Positions 1 through 11,017 of a stretch of DNA of 64,000 nt are shown here, one piece after another; positions within the stretch are counted from its first letter, which is position 1; the number at the start of each line of letters is the position of its first letter. A program made the translations under genes and the position numbers. A model generated the notes under the pieces. The model saw only the letters and a program-made list of their open reading frames with translations. It was not told the DNA's origin and searched no databases. The stretch lies in the NCBI RefSeq assembly GCF_011308835.1, contig NZ_JAAOHY010000003.1, positions 248,001 through 312,000 on the forward strand. Direction: 5' to 3'. Origin of the DNA: Paracoccus xiamenensis (GTDB taxonomy: Bacteria > Pseudomonadota > Alphaproteobacteria > Rhodobacterales > Rhodobacteraceae).

Positions 1-123
1 CGCGATTATCACCCCGGCTATTACGCGGCCTTCGTGTTGGACCCCGACGGCAACAATATCGAGGCGAAATGCGACGAGCGCATCACCCGCCGCTCTGCCG
101 CAAGTATCGAAATCGAGACCTAG
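1..123 (+). CDS. VOC/glyoxalase-family protein, C-terminal fragment
   Basis: The window opens inside a reading frame whose last 40 residues are visible before a TAG stop. The stretch [16 protein letters not shown] is the usual last strand of a vicinal-oxygen-chelate (glyoxalase/bleomycin-resistance) domain; its glutamate is typically a metal ligand. The start and most of the protein lie left of the window, so substrate and length cannot be judged. Its stop codon overlaps that of the convergent aroA gene. Confidence 0.75.
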   Translation, partial: RDYHPGYYAAFVLDPDGNNIEAKCDERITRRSAASIEIET

Positions 124-1451
124 CCCAGATCGCCCCCCAGCCCGCGCATCAGCGGCACGAAATCGGGGAATGACGTGGCGATAGCTGCGCCGTCATCGAC
201 GGTGACCTCGGCATCTGCGGCAAGCCCTGCGATCAGGAAAGACATCGCAATGCGGTGATCAAGGTGGGTGGCGACCGGCCCGGCCCCGCCCGGAATACGG
301 CCCTTGCCGTGGACGGTCATGCTGTCGCGGGTCTCATCCACCTCGACCCCGTTCGCGCGCAACCCCTTGGCCATGGCGTCGATGCGGTCGGATTCCTTGA
401 CGCGCAGTTCGGCGACGCCGTTCATCACGGTATCGCCCTGCGCCATGGCCGCGATGACCGACAGGATCGGGAATTCGTCGATCATGCTGGCGGCGCGCTC
501 TGCCGGAACGCTGACGCCGTGTAGGGTCGAGTGACGCACGACCAGATCAGCCACCGGCTCGCCCCCCTCTTCACGGTCGTTTTCCCATGTCAGGTCCGCG
601 CCCATCTCGGCCAGCGTGACATACAGCCCGTCGCGGGTCGGGTTGCGGCTGATGCCGGCCACCCGGATTTCCGAGCCCGGCACGATCAGCGCCGCCGCCA
701 CCGGGAACGCCGCCGAGGACGGGTCGCGCGGCACGGCGACGGTCTGCGCGCGCAGCTCTGGCCGGCCGGTCAGGGTGATGACATGGCCCTCGGGGGTGGT
801 TTCGGTGGTGATCGTCGCACCAAAGCCTGCAAGCATCCGTTCAGAGTGGTCGCGGGTCGGCTCTTTTTCGATCACGACGGTCTGGCCGGGCGCGTTCAGC
901 CCCGCCAGCAGCACCGCAGACTTGATCTGGGCCGAGGCGACCGGCGTCGCATAGCGGACCGGCACCGGGTCCTGAACGCCCTTGATGGTGACGGGCAGCA
1001 ACCCGCCTTCGCGGGTGGTGATGTCCGCGCCGAACAGCGCCAGCGGGTCGGTGATGCGGCGCATCGGGCGTTTCGACAGGCTGGCATCGCCGGTAAAGGT
1101 GGCAGTGATCGGCGTCGTTGCCATCGCCCCCATGATCAGCCGCACGCCGGTGCCGGAATTGCCGCAATCGATCACGCCCGCAGGTTCAGCAAAGCCGCCG
1201 ACGCCGACGCCATCGACGATCCATTCGCCCGGTCCCAGCCGTTCGACGGTCGCGCCGAACGCCTGCATGGCCTTGCCGGTATCCAGCACGTCCTGCCCTT
1301 CCAGCAGGCCGGTGATATGGGTCCGCCCCACCGCCAGCGCGCCAAGGATCAGCGCGCGGTGGCTGATCGACTTGTCGCCGGGGACCTGTGCAGTCCCCGA
1401 CAGCGGTTTGCCGGGGCGCGAGGACATCGGCTTCGCGGGCGCGTGTGACAT
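120..1451 (-). CDS. aroA: 3-phosphoshikimate 1-carboxyvinyltransferase (EPSP synthase)
   Basis: This 443-aa cytoplasmic enzyme transfers the enolpyruvyl group of PEP to shikimate-3-phosphate, the sixth shikimate-pathway step. [10 protein letters not shown] near residue 24, the GNSGTG phosphate loop at 97-102, and RVKESDR and [10 protein letters not shown] later are all EPSP-synthase signatures. Overall it resembles the class II (Agrobacterium CP4-like) enzymes, but residue 100 is glycine where CP4 has alanine, so the known glyphosate-insensitivity substitution is absent. An AGAAAGG ribosome site precedes the ATG. It is the last gene of a probable dusA-TSUP-aroA transcript, 13 bp after the TSUP gene. 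Confidence 0.97.
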   Translation of the reverse strand: MSHAPAKPMSSRPGKPLSGTAQVPGDKSISHRALILGALAVGRTHITGLLEGQDVLDTGKAMQAFGATVERLGPGEWIVDGVGVGGFAEPAGVIDCGNSGTGVRLIMGAMATTPITATFTGDASLSKRPMRRITDPLALFGADITTREGGLLPVTIKGVQDPVPVRYATPVASAQIKSAVLLAGLNAPGQTVVIEKEPTRDHSERMLAGFGATITTETTPEGHVITLTGRPELRAQTVAVPRDPSSAAFPVAAALIVPGSEIRVAGISRNPTRDGLYVTLAEMGADLTWENDREEGGEPVADLVVRHSTLHGVSVPAERAASMIDEFPILSVIAAMAQGDTVMNGVAELRVKESDRIDAMAKGLRANGVEVDETRDSMTVHGKGRIPGGAGPVATHLDHRIAMSFLIAGLAADAEVTVDDGAAIATSFPDFVPLMRGLGGDLG

Positions 1452-1464
1452 CTGGATTACCTTT

Positions 1465-2271
1465 CTAGAACAGGGTCTTGCGCAGCATATTCAGCGCAAC
1501 GAGCATCAGGAAGCCGGCAAAGACCCGCTTCAGCATCTTCGCATCCAGCCGGTGCGCCAGCGCGGCCCCCAAGGGTGCGGTCAGCAGCGTCATTGCAATC
1601 ACGATCAGGAAGGCCGGGATGTTGACCGCGCCGATGGTGCCGGGCGGTGCGTTCTCGGTCGGGGTCAGCAGGAACAGCAGGGCCGAGGGCAGCGCGATCA
1701 GCCCGCCAAAGCCCGCAGCCGTCGCCACCGCGCGGTGGATCGGCAGGCCATGCAGCGACATCAGCGGCACCCCGATCGACCCGCCCCCGATCCCCAGCAG
1801 GACCGAGACAAAGCCGGTCAGCCCCGCCATGACATATTTCACCGGCCCCTGCGGCATCCGGTCCGCAAGCCGCCAGCTTGCGCGGCCGAACATCATGTAG
1901 CTGGCGATGACGATGACCAGCACGCCAAAGATCACCTGCAGTGTCTGCGTTCGCAGCGACGAGACCAGCATCACCCCAGCTGCGGCCCCCAGCATGATCC
2001 CCGCGGCCCAGTCCTTCAGGATCTGCCAGTCCACCGCGCCCTTGCGGTTATGCGCCATGACCGAGCGCGCCGAGGTCACGATGATGGTCGCCAGCGAGGT
2101 TGCCAGACAGATCTGCATCAGGTCGTCAGAGCCATAACCGGCAGCGCTGAACAGATACAGGAAGGCCGGGACCAGCACGATGCCGCCGCCAACCCCCAGA
2201 AGCCCGGCAAGCAGCCCGGCGAAAGCGCCGACCAGGGCCAGCGTGATTGCGGGCAGGATCATCTCGGTCAT
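1465..2271 (-). CDS. TSUP family (TauE/SafE) membrane permease
   Basis: This 268-aa protein is almost entirely hydrophobic, with about eight membrane segments. It has the two-fold repeated glycine-rich pattern of the TSUP/TauE/SafE family ([16 protein letters not shown] at the N-terminus, [15 protein letters not shown] in the second half). Members export or import sulfite, sulfoacetate and other organosulfur anions; the substrate here cannot be read from sequence. Its ATG overlaps the dusA stop codon (ATGA), indicating co-transcription and translational coupling. No sulfur gene lies nearby, so its role is open. Confidence 0.9.
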   Translation of the reverse strand: MTEMILPAITLALVGAFAGLLAGLLGVGGGIVLVPAFLYLFSAAGYGSDDLMQICLATSLATIIVTSARSVMAHNRKGAVDWQILKDWAAGIMLGAAAGVMLVSSLRTQTLQVIFGVLVIVIASYMMFGRASWRLADRMPQGPVKYVMAGLTGFVSVLLGIGGGSIGVPLMSLHGLPIHRAVATAAGFGGLIALPSALLFLLTPTENAPPGTIGAVNIPAFLIVIAMTLLTAPLGAALAHRLDAKMLKRVFAGFLMLVALNMLRKTLF

Positions 2272-3281
2272 GCGGCCTCCGCAGCGTTTCGCACCTGATC
2301 CAATGCCGCGTCATAAAGCGCAAGGCCTTCTGCCGGGGTCCGCGCCTTCGACGCCCCCTCGCTGAGGGTTCTGCGCCACAGCCGCGCGCCGGGGCGGCCG
2401 TGAAACAGGCCCAGCATGTGGCGGCTGATGTTGTGAATGCGTGCGCCGTCGTCCAGCCAGCGCGCGATCAGCGGGCGCGTGGCCAGTGCCGCATCCACCG
2501 GATCGGCGAAGGGCGGTGTGTCGCCCCACAGCGCATCTGCCGCGCCAAGGCTGTCCCAGGGCTGGTGATAGGCGGCGCGGCCGATCATCACCCCGTCCAT
2601 ATGGGCCAGCTGCTCGGCCTCCATCCCCGGCTGGACACCGCCATTGATCGACAGGTGCATATCCGGGAACGCCGCTTTCATGCGATGAACCAGCGGGTAA
2701 TCCAGCGGCGGGATTTCGCGGTTATCCTTGGGCGAAAGCCCCTCTAGCCAGGCCTTGCGGGCGTGGATGGTGACGCGGCTGGCACCGGCATCGCGCATCC
2801 GCGCCAGAAAGTCGGGCAGCACCGTTTCCGGGTCCTGATCGTCCACCCCGATGCGGCATTTGACCGTCACCTCGACCGGGCTTTCGGCAATCATCGCGGC
2901 CACGCAGCGCGCCACCAGATCCGGCGTTTTCATCAGCACCGCGCCGAAACAGCCCGACTGCACCCGGTCCGAGGGGCAGCCGACATTCAGGTTGATTTCG
3001 TCATAGCCATGGGGCGCCGCAAGCGCGGTGGCGCGGGCCAGTTCGTCCGGGTCCGATCCGCCGATCTGCAAGGCCACCGGATGCTCGGCCATTTCCTTGC
3101 CCAGCAAGCGGTCACGCGGGCCGTGAATGATCGCGGGCGCGGTCACCATTTCCGTGAACAGCAGCGCACGCCGCGACAGCACGCGGTGAAAGCCGCGGCA
3201 ATAGCGATCGGTCCAGTCCATCATCGGCGCCACGGACAGCCGGGCGGCATCGCGAACTGCAGTTGTGTCTTTGCTGCTCAT
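2268..3281 (-). CDS. dusA: tRNA-dihydrouridine(20/20a) synthase
   Basis: This FMN- and NADPH-dependent enzyme reduces uridines in the D-loop of tRNA. SVAPMMDWTDRYCR near the N-terminus and NLNVGCPSDRVQSGCFGA, whose first Cys is the family's catalytic acid, identify a Dus enzyme; the MMDWTD form and length (337 aa) fit the DusA branch. The frame stays open 35 codons further upstream, but that extension is unlike Dus proteins, so the ATG at 3281 is preferred. It is the first gene of the dusA-TSUP-aroA group. Confidence 0.92.
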   Translation of the reverse strand: MSSKDTTAVRDAARLSVAPMMDWTDRYCRGFHRVLSRRALLFTEMVTAPAIIHGPRDRLLGKEMAEHPVALQIGGSDPDELARATALAAPHGYDEINLNVGCPSDRVQSGCFGAVLMKTPDLVARCVAAMIAESPVEVTVKCRIGVDDQDPETVLPDFLARMRDAGASRVTIHARKAWLEGLSPKDNREIPPLDYPLVHRMKAAFPDMHLSINGGVQPGMEAEQLAHMDGVMIGRAAYHQPWDSLGAADALWGDTPPFADPVDAALATRPLIARWLDDGARIHNISRHMLGLFHGRPGARLWRRTLSEGASKARTPAEGLALYDAALDQVRNAAEAA

Positions 3282-3411
3282 CTCATCATCTTCAAGGCGC
3301 CGCCCGCTTTCATGCGGCCCAGCGGGCTTATGCCGGTTTTTTCCGGCCTGCGCGAGTGGATTTGCCGCGCCCTGCCCGACAGGCAACGCCGGGCGGGCAA
3401 GGGCGCATCGC

Positions 3412-5733
3412 CTAACGCTTCTTCATCGCCTCCAGCAGGGCGGCCCCGAACCCGCCCGGAGCGTCGGCTTTGGCCGCGCGGGGCGGCTTCCCCTTCGGCT
3501 TGCCCGACGGGCGCGGCCCCTGCCCTGCACCGGGCTTTCCTGTGTGGGCACGCTCTGCATCTGCGCCCCCATCTTTACGCATCGACAGCCCGATGCGCTT
3601 GCGCGGAATATCGACCTCGGTCACGCGAACCTTGACCACATCACCGGCCTTGACGACCTCGTGCGGGTCCTTGACGAAACGGTCGGCCAGCTGGCTGACA
3701 TGGACCAACCCGTCCTGATGCACCCCGATATCCACGAAGGCACCAAAGGCCGCGACATTGGTCACCGTGCCTTCCAGCCGCATGCCGGGTTTCAGATCCT
3801 TGATGTCCTCGACCCCGTCCGCGAAGGTCGCCGTCTTGAACTCCGGCCGCGGGTCGCGACCCGGCTTTTCCAGTTCGCGGAAAATGTCGCGCACGGTGGG
3901 CAGGCCGAAGGAATCGGTCACGAAATCCTCGGCCCGCAAGGTCTTCAACGCCCCGGCCGAACCGACGATCTGGCGAAGATCGCGCCCGCAGGCGCGCACG
4001 ATCTGGCGGGCGACATCGTAAGCCTCGGGGTGGACCGAGGAGGCATCCAACGGTTCCTCGCCATCGCGGATGCGCAGAAAGCCCGCGCATTGTTCGAAGG
4101 CCTTCGGGCCAAGGCCGGACACCTTCATCAGCATCTTGCGCGACGGGAAAGAGCCGTGCTGTTCGCGGTGGCGCACGATTGCCTCGGCCAGCGAGGGGCC
4201 CAGCCCCGCGACCTGCGCCAGCAGCGGCGCCGAGGCGGTGTTCAGGTCCACGCCAACAGCGTTCACCGCATCTTCGACCACCGCATCCAGCGCCCGCGCC
4301 AGACGGCGCTGATCGACGTCATGCTGATACTGGCCGACGCCAATGGATTGGGGCGTGATCTTCACCAGCTCGGCCAGCGGATCCTGCAAACGCCGCGCGA
4401 TGGAAACCGCCCCGCGCAGCGATACGTCGAGACCCGGAAATTCGCGCGCTGCAAGTTCCGATGCCGAATAGACCGAGGCCCCGGCCTCGGACACGACAAC
4501 CTTGCTGGGCTGGCGCGCCCCTTTCGGCAACAGCGGAAGCGTTTCAGAGACCAGCTTTTCGGTTTCGCGGCTGGCGGTGCCGTTGCCAATGGCGATCAAC
4601 TCGACCCCGTGGCGGGAAATCAGCTCGACCAGCTTGGACTGCGCGCCGCGCAGGTCCATCTTTGGCTGGAAGGGATAGATGGTGGCCGTGTCCAGCAGCT
4701 TGCCGGTCTGGTCGACAACGGCGCACTTCACGCCGGTGCGGATGCCGGGATCAAGCCCCAGCGTCGCCTTTGCCCCCGCCGGTGCCGCCAGCAGCAGATC
4801 CTTGAGATTGCGCGAAAATACCGCAATCGCTTCCTCATGCGCGCGTTCGCGCAATTCGCCCAGAAGGTCGATATACAGCGCCAGCGAGAATTTGACCCGC
4901 CAGGCCCAGCCCGCCGCATCGCGCAGCCAGCGGTCGCCGGGGGTGTCGCCCGACGTGCCCAGATGCGCCGCGATCTTGGCGATGGCCTGCGGCACCCCGG
5001 TTTCGGGATCGGGGGCCAGTTCGATGGTGACGATTTCTTCCTTGGCGGCGCGCATGATTGCCAGCGCGCGGTGGGACGGCATATCGGCCCATTTCTCGCG
5101 CTGATCAAAATAATCCGAGAACTTCGCCCCCTGCTGTTCCTTGCCCTCGATCAGCTTCGAGGAGACATAGGCCTCGCGCCGCATGAAATCGCGCAGCTGG
5201 CCCAGCAGATCGGCCTGTTCGGACAGCTCCTCGGTCAGGATGTCGCGCGCGCCGGCAAGCGCGTCTTTCACCGTCGGCACGGCCTCGCCCAGATAGGATT
5301 CCGCATGTGCCTCTGGCGCGACCGACCGCATTTCCATGATGACGCGCAGCAAGGGTTCAAGCCCGTTTTCGCGGGCGATCATCGCCTTGGTACGCCGCTT
5401 TGGCTTGAACGGCAGATAGATATCTTCCAGCGTCGCCTTGGTTTCGGCAAGGGCGATGGCGCGGGCCAGATCGTCGGTCAGCTTGCCCTGATCGCGGATC
5501 GAGTTCAGGATCGTCTCGCGGCGCGATTCAAGTTCGCGCAGATAGCCAAGCCGGTCGGCCAGACTGCGCAGCTGGGTATCGTCAAGGCCGCCCGTGACCT
5601 CCTTGCGATAGCGCGCGACGAAGGGCACGGTCGCGCCCCCATCCAGCAGCGCAATCGCCGCGTTCACCTGCGCCGGGGTGGCGGCTATTTCCTGGGCAAT
5701 CACCCGGTCGATCTGTGCGACGGTCTGGGTCAA
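3412..5733 (-). CDS. tex: Tex family S1 RNA-binding protein
   Basis: This 773-aa protein has the order expected of Tex: an N-terminal helical region, a YqgF-like nuclease fold ([20 protein letters not shown]), paired helix-hairpin-helix motifs ([19 protein letters not shown]), and an S1 domain near the C-terminus, then a basic tail. Tex proteins bind nucleic acid and influence transcription; the exact role is debated. The chosen start is TTG at 5733, preceded by a strong AAAGGAGG site. The frame is open 39 codons further to an ATG at 5850, but that stretch is Arg/Ser-rich and non-homologous. It is probably monocistronic. Confidence 0.93.
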   Translation of the reverse strand: MTQTVAQIDRVIAQEIAATPAQVNAAIALLDGGATVPFVARYRKEVTGGLDDTQLRSLADRLGYLRELESRRETILNSIRDQGKLTDDLARAIALAETKATLEDIYLPFKPKRRTKAMIARENGLEPLLRVIMEMRSVAPEAHAESYLGEAVPTVKDALAGARDILTEELSEQADLLGQLRDFMRREAYVSSKLIEGKEQQGAKFSDYFDQREKWADMPSHRALAIMRAAKEEIVTIELAPDPETGVPQAIAKIAAHLGTSGDTPGDRWLRDAAGWAWRVKFSLALYIDLLGELRERAHEEAIAVFSRNLKDLLLAAPAGAKATLGLDPGIRTGVKCAVVDQTGKLLDTATIYPFQPKMDLRGAQSKLVELISRHGVELIAIGNGTASRETEKLVSETLPLLPKGARQPSKVVVSEAGASVYSASELAAREFPGLDVSLRGAVSIARRLQDPLAELVKITPQSIGVGQYQHDVDQRRLARALDAVVEDAVNAVGVDLNTASAPLLAQVAGLGPSLAEAIVRHREQHGSFPSRKMLMKVSGLGPKAFEQCAGFLRIRDGEEPLDASSVHPEAYDVARQIVRACGRDLRQIVGSAGALKTLRAEDFVTDSFGLPTVRDIFRELEKPGRDPRPEFKTATFADGVEDIKDLKPGMRLEGTVTNVAAFGAFVDIGVHQDGLVHVSQLADRFVKDPHEVVKAGDVVKVRVTEVDIPRKRIGLSMRKDGGADAERAHTGKPGAGQGPRPSGKPKGKPPRAAKADAPGGFGAALLEAMKKR

Positions 5734-5870
5734 GGCGGGCCTCCTTTTATCGGAAGACCGTGATAGCGACAGCGCCGCCGGGCGGCAATAACGGGTTGCG
5801 ACCCGCCGCCGCGCCAGCCTGCATTCCGCCGTCAACCTCGACTTAAACATTTGGCCCTAGCTTCGAGGGC

Positions 5871-6839
5871 ATGCGATTCGTGCTTGCCCTGCTGATCCTG
5901 CTGTTCCCCCTGCGCGCCCTTGCCGCGACAGAGGAGCCGGCGGCTTTGTGCGAATGGGCGTCCCAGACCGCCGCAATCGAGGCAGGCGTGCCACCCGACA
6001 TCCTCGGCGCGCTGACGCTGACCGAAACCGGGCGCAGACGCGACGGCGTCGTCCGCCCCTGGGCGTGGAGCGTGAATGCCGAAGGCGATGGCACATGGTT
6101 CGAAGACCCCAATGCCGCCCTCGCCTTTGCCGAGGACAAGGTCGCCGCCGGACGTACCAACCTGGATATCGGCTGCTTCCAGCTGAACTACCGCTGGCAT
6201 GGCGAGAATTTCGCTTCGGTGGCCGAGATGTTCGATCCGCTGAACAATGCCCGATACGCGGCGAAATTCGTCAGCCAGCTTTATGCCGAAACCGGCGACT
6301 GGCGGCGGGCGGCGGGGACGTTTCATTCCCGCACACCGGTCCATGCGACACGCTATCTGGCGCGGTTCGACGAATTGCGCGCCGGCCTGCGCATGGGCGG
6401 GTTCGAAGGCATGCGCGACATGGCAGAGACCTATAACCGCTTCGCTTCGGCCGACCCGAAGTCGCTGGCACGACTGCCGCAACCCTCAAGCCGGGCGCGG
6501 ATCGTCGACAAACGGATGCTGCTGGGCGCGCCGATGGGGACGCCCGGGACCGGAATGCCGGGGTCACTGGCCGTCATCGGGGGCGAAAGGATGGCGCTGC
6601 TGTCATCCGGAACCGGGCTGCTGGACGCACAGCGCGGGCCGCTGATCGGACCGGGCGCGGCGGCCCCGTCTTCACCCGACGAACGCCGTCGGCGGCGCCG
6701 CAACCCGGTTGCGGCTGACCTCTCGGATGGTGAATTGGTCGCGAAGCCCGCGCCGTTGACGGAATATCCCGCCGACCTGCCCGATGCCGGCATTGCACCC
6801 GCCAATCTTGAAATCTCCGGGGCCGAGGAATTGCTGTGA
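5871..6839 (+). CDS. secreted lytic transglycosylase (SLT domain) protein
   Basis: This 322-aa protein starts with a Sec signal peptide (about residues 1-19, ending ALA). An SLT lysozyme-like domain follows: ALTLTETG, with Glu52 as the likely catalytic acid, and GCFQLNYRWHG. It should cleave peptidoglycan glycan strands in the periplasm. The last 130 or so residues are low-complexity, rich in Pro, Gly and Arg. The gene stands alone, divergent from tex; some relatives serve flagellar assembly, but no flagellar gene is present here. Confidence 0.85.
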   Translation: MRFVLALLILLFPLRALAATEEPAALCEWASQTAAIEAGVPPDILGALTLTETGRRRDGVVRPWAWSVNAEGDGTWFEDPNAALAFAEDKVAAGRTNLDIGCFQLNYRWHGENFASVAEMFDPLNNARYAAKFVSQLYAETGDWRRAAGTFHSRTPVHATRYLARFDELRAGLRMGGFEGMRDMAETYNRFASADPKSLARLPQPSSRARIVDKRMLLGAPMGTPGTGMPGSLAVIGGERMALLSSGTGLLDAQRGPLIGPGAAAPSSPDERRRRRRNPVAADLSDGELVAKPAPLTEYPADLPDAGIAPANLEISGAEELL

Positions 6840-6970
6840 CCGCAGACCGGTTTTGCCAGCAGGTCGTAAGAGTGCCAGACGAATTCAGCCAGCATGACCC
6901 AAACAGCCCCGCGCGGCGTTTGCATGCACGCAGGACAGGGGCGTCAGCGTTCCGATGCGCGATGAGGCAG

Positions 6971-7006
6971 ATAAGAAAGGGGCACCGCGCCTGCACGCGA
7001 TGCCCC
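6971..7006 (-). terminator. Rho-independent terminator of the methylcitrate operon
   Basis: On the minus strand, GGGGCATCGCG and CGCGGTGCCCC form an 11-bp stem (one T-G wobble) around a 6-nt loop, followed by TTTCTTAT. It lies just past the prpB stop at 7031. Confidence 0.75.
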
Positions 7007-7030
7007 GAAAACGCCCAGCCTTGGGCCGTG

Positions 7031-7945
7031 TCAGACCTTCCAGTCCGGCGCCACCGAGGCCGCGATTGAGGCGTCGAGCGCCTCGAAATCGCCGAGGCCA
7101 ATGGTGCCATACAGCTCGGATCGGGTCTGCATTTCCGGCAGCATGGCGGTGGTGGCACCGTCGCGCGCCAGCGTCGCATACAGCTTTTCCTGCGCCTTGT
7201 TCGCCACCCGCAACGAAGACACCGGCCAGATAACCATGTCGTAACCCAGATCCTCGAACTCCTGCGCGGTCAGCGCGGGCGTGCGACCGAACTCGGTCAT
7301 GTTGGCCAGCAGCTTGACGCCCGGCAGCGCCGCGCGGACTTCCTTGAACATCTCGACCGAGGTCAGCGCCTCGGGGAAGATCGCATCCGCCCCGGCCTCG
7401 ACATAGAGTTTCGCGCGGGCGATAGCGCCTTCCAGACCTTCGCTGGCGGCCGCATCGGTGCGGGCGACGATGCGCAGATGCCGGCGCGCCTGTGCGGCCG
7501 CCGCGACCTTGGCCGCCATATCCGCCGCCGTTGCCAGCTTCTTGTCGTTCAGATGGCCGCATTTCTTCGGCAAAAGCTGGTCTTCCAGATGCACCGCGCC
7601 GGCGCCCGCATCTTCAAAGGTGCGGACCATGTGCATGACATTCAGCGCCTCGCCATAACCGGTATCGCCATCAACCAGCAGCGGCAGCCCGGTGGCCCGG
7701 GTGATCTGGCGAATGAAGAAGGCGACTTCGTCCACGGTGATGATGCCCAGATCCGGCAGCCCCATCGACGCGGTCATGGCCGCACCCGACAGATAAAGCG
7801 CATCGAACCCGGCCGCTTTCGCCTGCAGCGCCGCCTGCCCGTTATGCGCGCCGGGCAGGCGCAGGATGCCGGGCGCATCCAGAAGTTCCTGGAAACGCTC
7901 GCCCGCGGGGCGGTCGGGATATTCGGCCCCAACAAGATAAACCAT
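7031..7945 (-). CDS. prpB: 2-methylisocitrate lyase
   Basis: This 304-aa enzyme splits 2-methylisocitrate into pyruvate and succinate, the last step of the methylcitrate cycle for propionyl-CoA. The catalytic loop KKCGH is at residues 127-131 (Cys129 the likely acid), and the Mg-binding segment is VDGDTGYG. The length is typical of PrpB and much shorter than the aceA product further right. It lies 12 bp after prpC and is followed by a terminator, so it ends the operon. Confidence 0.95.
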   Translation of the reverse strand: MVYLVGAEYPDRPAGERFQELLDAPGILRLPGAHNGQAALQAKAAGFDALYLSGAAMTASMGLPDLGIITVDEVAFFIRQITRATGLPLLVDGDTGYGEALNVMHMVRTFEDAGAGAVHLEDQLLPKKCGHLNDKKLATAADMAAKVAAAAQARRHLRIVARTDAAASEGLEGAIARAKLYVEAGADAIFPEALTSVEMFKEVRAALPGVKLLANMTEFGRTPALTAQEFEDLGYDMVIWPVSSLRVANKAQEKLYATLARDGATTAMLPEMQTRSELYGTIGLGDFEALDASIAASVAPDWKV

Positions 7946-7957
7946 GATGGCTCCTTT

Positions 7958-9094
7958 TCAGCCGCGCTTGGACAGCGGCACGAATTTACGGTTCTCCGGG
8001 CCCGTGTAATGGGCCGAGGGGCGGATGATCTTGCCGTCCTCGCGCTGCTCGATCACATGCGCACCCCAGCCCGAGGTCCGCGAGATGACGAAAAGCGGCG
8101 TGAACATGGCGGTCGGAACCCCCATGCGGTGATAGGACACGGCGCTGAACCAGTCGAGATTGGGGAACATCTTGCGTTCCTGATCCATCACCGTCTCGAT
8201 CCGTTCGGCGATGTCGAACAGGCGCATGTCGCCATCAAGCTTCGACAGATCTTTCGCCACCCGCTTGATGACCACGTTGCGCGGATCGGCGATGGTATAG
8301 ACCGGATGGCCGAAGCCGATGATGATTTGCTTTTCGGCCACGCGGGCGCGGATATCTTCGGCGGCCTCATCCGGATCGGCGTAGCGCGACTGGATTTCAT
8401 AAGCCACTTCGTTGGCACCGCCGTGCTTCGGACCACGCAGCGCGCCAATGCCGGCGGTGATCGCCGAATACATATCCGAACCCGTCCCCGCGACCATCCG
8501 CGCCGTGAAGGTCGAGGCGTTGAATTCGTGTTCCGCATAAAGGATCAGCGAGGTCTGCATCGCCCGCACATGATCGGCCGAGGGCTTCTTGCCATGCAGC
8601 AACCGCAGGAAATGTTCGGCGATCGAGGTCTCGTCGCCCTCGACATCCACACGGCGGCCATTGTGGCTGTAGTGATACCAGTACAGCAGCATCGACCCCA
8701 GCGAGGCCATCAGCCGGTCGACGATATCGCGCGCGCCGGCCGGGTTGTGGTCATGCGCCTCGGGCAGGATGCAGCCCAGCACCGACACGCCGGTGCGCAT
8801 CACATCCATCGGATGAGTCGCCGCCGGCAGCTGTTCCAGTGCCGCCATGACCGGGGTGGGAAGCCCGCGCAAACGCGCGAGCTTGGTTTCATATGCCGCC
8901 AGCTGGGCCTTGTTCGGCAGGCTGCCATGGACCAGCAGGTGGGCGATTTCCTCGAACGTCGCGGCTTCGGCGATGTCGACGATGTCATAACCCCGGTAAT
9001 GCAGGTCATTGCCGGTTTCGCCCACGGTGCACAGCGCGGTATTGCCGGCCTCGACCCCGGACAGGGCCACGGATTTCTTGGCTGTCTTGGCCAT
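7958..9094 (-). CDS. prpC: 2-methylcitrate synthase
   Basis: This 378-aa citrate-synthase-fold enzyme condenses propionyl-CoA with oxaloacetate. [14 protein letters not shown] carries a conserved catalytic His, and [14 protein letters not shown] is the C-terminal substrate-binding block. The length and its position between prpD and prpB mark it as the methylcitrate rather than the main citrate synthase. It lies 11 bp after prpD on the same transcript. Confidence 0.94.
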   Translation of the reverse strand: MAKTAKKSVALSGVEAGNTALCTVGETGNDLHYRGYDIVDIAEAATFEEIAHLLVHGSLPNKAQLAAYETKLARLRGLPTPVMAALEQLPAATHPMDVMRTGVSVLGCILPEAHDHNPAGARDIVDRLMASLGSMLLYWYHYSHNGRRVDVEGDETSIAEHFLRLLHGKKPSADHVRAMQTSLILYAEHEFNASTFTARMVAGTGSDMYSAITAGIGALRGPKHGGANEVAYEIQSRYADPDEAAEDIRARVAEKQIIIGFGHPVYTIADPRNVVIKRVAKDLSKLDGDMRLFDIAERIETVMDQERKMFPNLDWFSAVSYHRMGVPTAMFTPLFVISRTSGWGAHVIEQREDGKIIRPSAHYTGPENRKFVPLSKRG

Positions 9095-9105
9095 CTGAGC
9101 CTCCC

Positions 9106-10620
9106 TTATGCTTTGAAGTCGAAGATCCCCGTCGGACGCGCGCCGCCCAGTTTGCCGGCTTCGACGACGAAGTTCAGCGCCGCCAGATCGCCCGCCTTCA
9201 GATCGGCCAGTGCTTCGGCCGCCTGCAGGAAGCGGGTCTGTTCGGCCGGCGCGATGATGCCATCCGACAGGGTCAGGAACTTGTTCTTGTAGTTTTCGCG
9301 CACGAAGGGACGGGCGCCGTCGGGATGGGCGTCGGCAAGGGCCAGTTCATCCTCGATCACCTGACCGTTCTTCAGCGTGACAACCACGCGACCGCCGAAG
9401 GCCTTTTCCTTCGGATCCTGCGAGTGATAGCGGCGCGTCCATTCCTTGTCCTCGGTGGTCGAGATCTTGTGCCACAGCGCCACGGTTTCCGGGCGGTTCG
9501 CGCGTTCCGGGGCATAGGATTTTTCGTGATGCCAGCCGCCATCTTCCAGCGCGACGGCGAAGATATACATGATGGAATGGTCAAGCGTTTCGCGCGAGGC
9601 TTTCGGGTCCATCTTCTGCGGGTCGTTGGCGCCGGTGCCGATCACGTAATGGGTGTGATGGCTGGTATGGATGACGATGCTGTCGATCTGCGACAGGTCG
9701 CCGATCTTCGGCCCCATGCGGCGGGCGAGGTCGATCAGCGCCTGCGACTGATATTCAGCCGAATGTTCCTTGGTATAGGTGTCAAGGATCGCACGCTTGG
9801 CCTCGCCCTTGCCCGGCAGCGGCACGTTATATTTCGCGCCGGGACCCGACAGCAGGTAGGCAATGAAGCCGTCTTCGCCTTCCCATGCCGGCGACGGTGC
9901 GCCTTCGCCGCGCATCACGCGGTCCACGGCCTCGATCGCCATCTTGCCGGCGAAGGCCGGGGCATAGGCCTTCCAGGACGAGATCTCGCCCTTGCGCGAC
10001 TGGCGCGTGGTGGTGGTGATGTGCAGCGCCTGCTGGACGGCCTGATAGATGGTTTCGGTATCCAGCCCCAGCAGCGTGCCGATGCCGGCGGCGGCTGACG
10101 GCCCGAGATGGGCGATATGGTCGATCTTGTGTTCGTGCAGGCAGATGCCGGTGACCAGATCGACCTGAATTTCGTAACCAGTGGCCAGACCGCGGATCAG
10201 ATCGGCGCCGGATTTCCCGGTATGCTGGGCGACTGCCAGAATCGGCGGGATGTTGTCGCCGGGATGCGAGTAATCGGCGGCCAGATAGGTGTCGTGGAAG
10301 TCCAGCTCTCGCACCGCCACGCCGTTGGCATAGGCTGCCCATTCCGGCGAAACGGTGGTGCCGCTTTCGACGCCGAAGACGGTCGCGCCGGGCTGATAGG
10401 GATGGGCCATGGCCTGCGCGCGGGCCGAGGCGACCGGGCGGCGCGCGACGGAAGCGGCTGCGACCGAGGCGTTGTCGATGATGCGGTTGATGATCATGTC
10501 GGTGACATCGGCATCGACCGCGACGGGATCGGCGGCAACCTCGGCGATTTTCCAGGCCAGCTGGTCTTCGCGGGCCAGATTCTCGGCCGATTTATAGGTG
10601 CGAACTTCATGCGTCTTCAT
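9106..10620 (-). CDS. prpD: 2-methylcitrate dehydratase (PrpD family)
   Basis: This 504-aa MmgE/PrpD-family enzyme dehydrates 2-methylcitrate to cis-2-methylaconitate. Family blocks include [19 protein letters not shown] near residue 105 and the GATVFG segment before it. Its ATG overlaps the thioesterase stop as ATGA, and an AGGAG site lies inside the upstream gene, indicating translational coupling. No AcnD or PrpF is present, so the PrpD route with a general aconitase is implied. Confidence 0.94.
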   Translation of the reverse strand: MKTHEVRTYKSAENLAREDQLAWKIAEVAADPVAVDADVTDMIINRIIDNASVAAASVARRPVASARAQAMAHPYQPGATVFGVESGTTVSPEWAAYANGVAVRELDFHDTYLAADYSHPGDNIPPILAVAQHTGKSGADLIRGLATGYEIQVDLVTGICLHEHKIDHIAHLGPSAAAGIGTLLGLDTETIYQAVQQALHITTTTRQSRKGEISSWKAYAPAFAGKMAIEAVDRVMRGEGAPSPAWEGEDGFIAYLLSGPGAKYNVPLPGKGEAKRAILDTYTKEHSAEYQSQALIDLARRMGPKIGDLSQIDSIVIHTSHHTHYVIGTGANDPQKMDPKASRETLDHSIMYIFAVALEDGGWHHEKSYAPERANRPETVALWHKISTTEDKEWTRRYHSQDPKEKAFGGRVVVTLKNGQVIEDELALADAHPDGARPFVRENYKNKFLTLSDGIIAPAEQTRFLQAAEALADLKAGDLAALNFVVEAGKLGGARPTGIFDFKA

Positions 10621-11009
10621 GTGCTGATCTCCTGAGCGGTAATCTTCTTCGGCCGGCCGTGTTCGTTCACGGCGACCATCTGGAACTGTCCTTGCGCGAC
10701 CGGGGCGCGTTCGCCGGTCTGCGGATCTTCGCGGCTTGCCTGCACCTCGACCGTCATCGAGCTGCGACCCGCATCGGTGACGCGGGCGGCAATGACGAAC
10801 AGATGGCCCACCGGAACCGGCGCGGTGAAGCGCAGATCCTTCACCGCCGCCAGCACCACATTACTGCGCGCATGGCGGCTGGCGGCGGTAAATGCTGCCT
10901 GCGCCAGCATCGAAAGCCCCTGCCCCGCGAACAGCGTACCGTAATGGTTCGCCTGTGCGGGCAGGACCAGCTCGGTCTGTTCAAAGGTGGCGGTTTCTCG
11001 CGCTTGCAT
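10617..11009 (-). CDS. acyl-CoA thioesterase (hotdog fold), first gene of the prp operon
   Basis: This 130-aa single-hotdog protein resembles YciA-type acyl-CoA thioesterases ([20 protein letters not shown], then [17 protein letters not shown]). The frame is open far upstream, but that part is antisense to the divergent regulator, so the ATG at 11009, where homology begins, is the start. As leader gene of the methylcitrate operon it may hydrolyse propionyl-CoA or a toxic acyl-CoA and free CoA; the substrate is inferred from context only. Confidence 0.88.
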   Translation of the reverse strand: MQARETATFEQTELVLPAQANHYGTLFAGQGLSMLAQAAFTAASRHARSNVVLAAVKDLRFTAPVPVGHLFVIAARVTDAGRSSMTVEVQASREDPQTGERAPVAQGQFQMVAVNEHGRPKKITAQEIST

Positions 11010-11017
11010 GGCGATCC

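Noticed and set aside
7031..7945. prpB as a second isocitrate lyase
   Set aside because: Length about 300 aa and operon context with prpC and prpD identify methylisocitrate lyase; the true isocitrate lyase is at 14297-15916.
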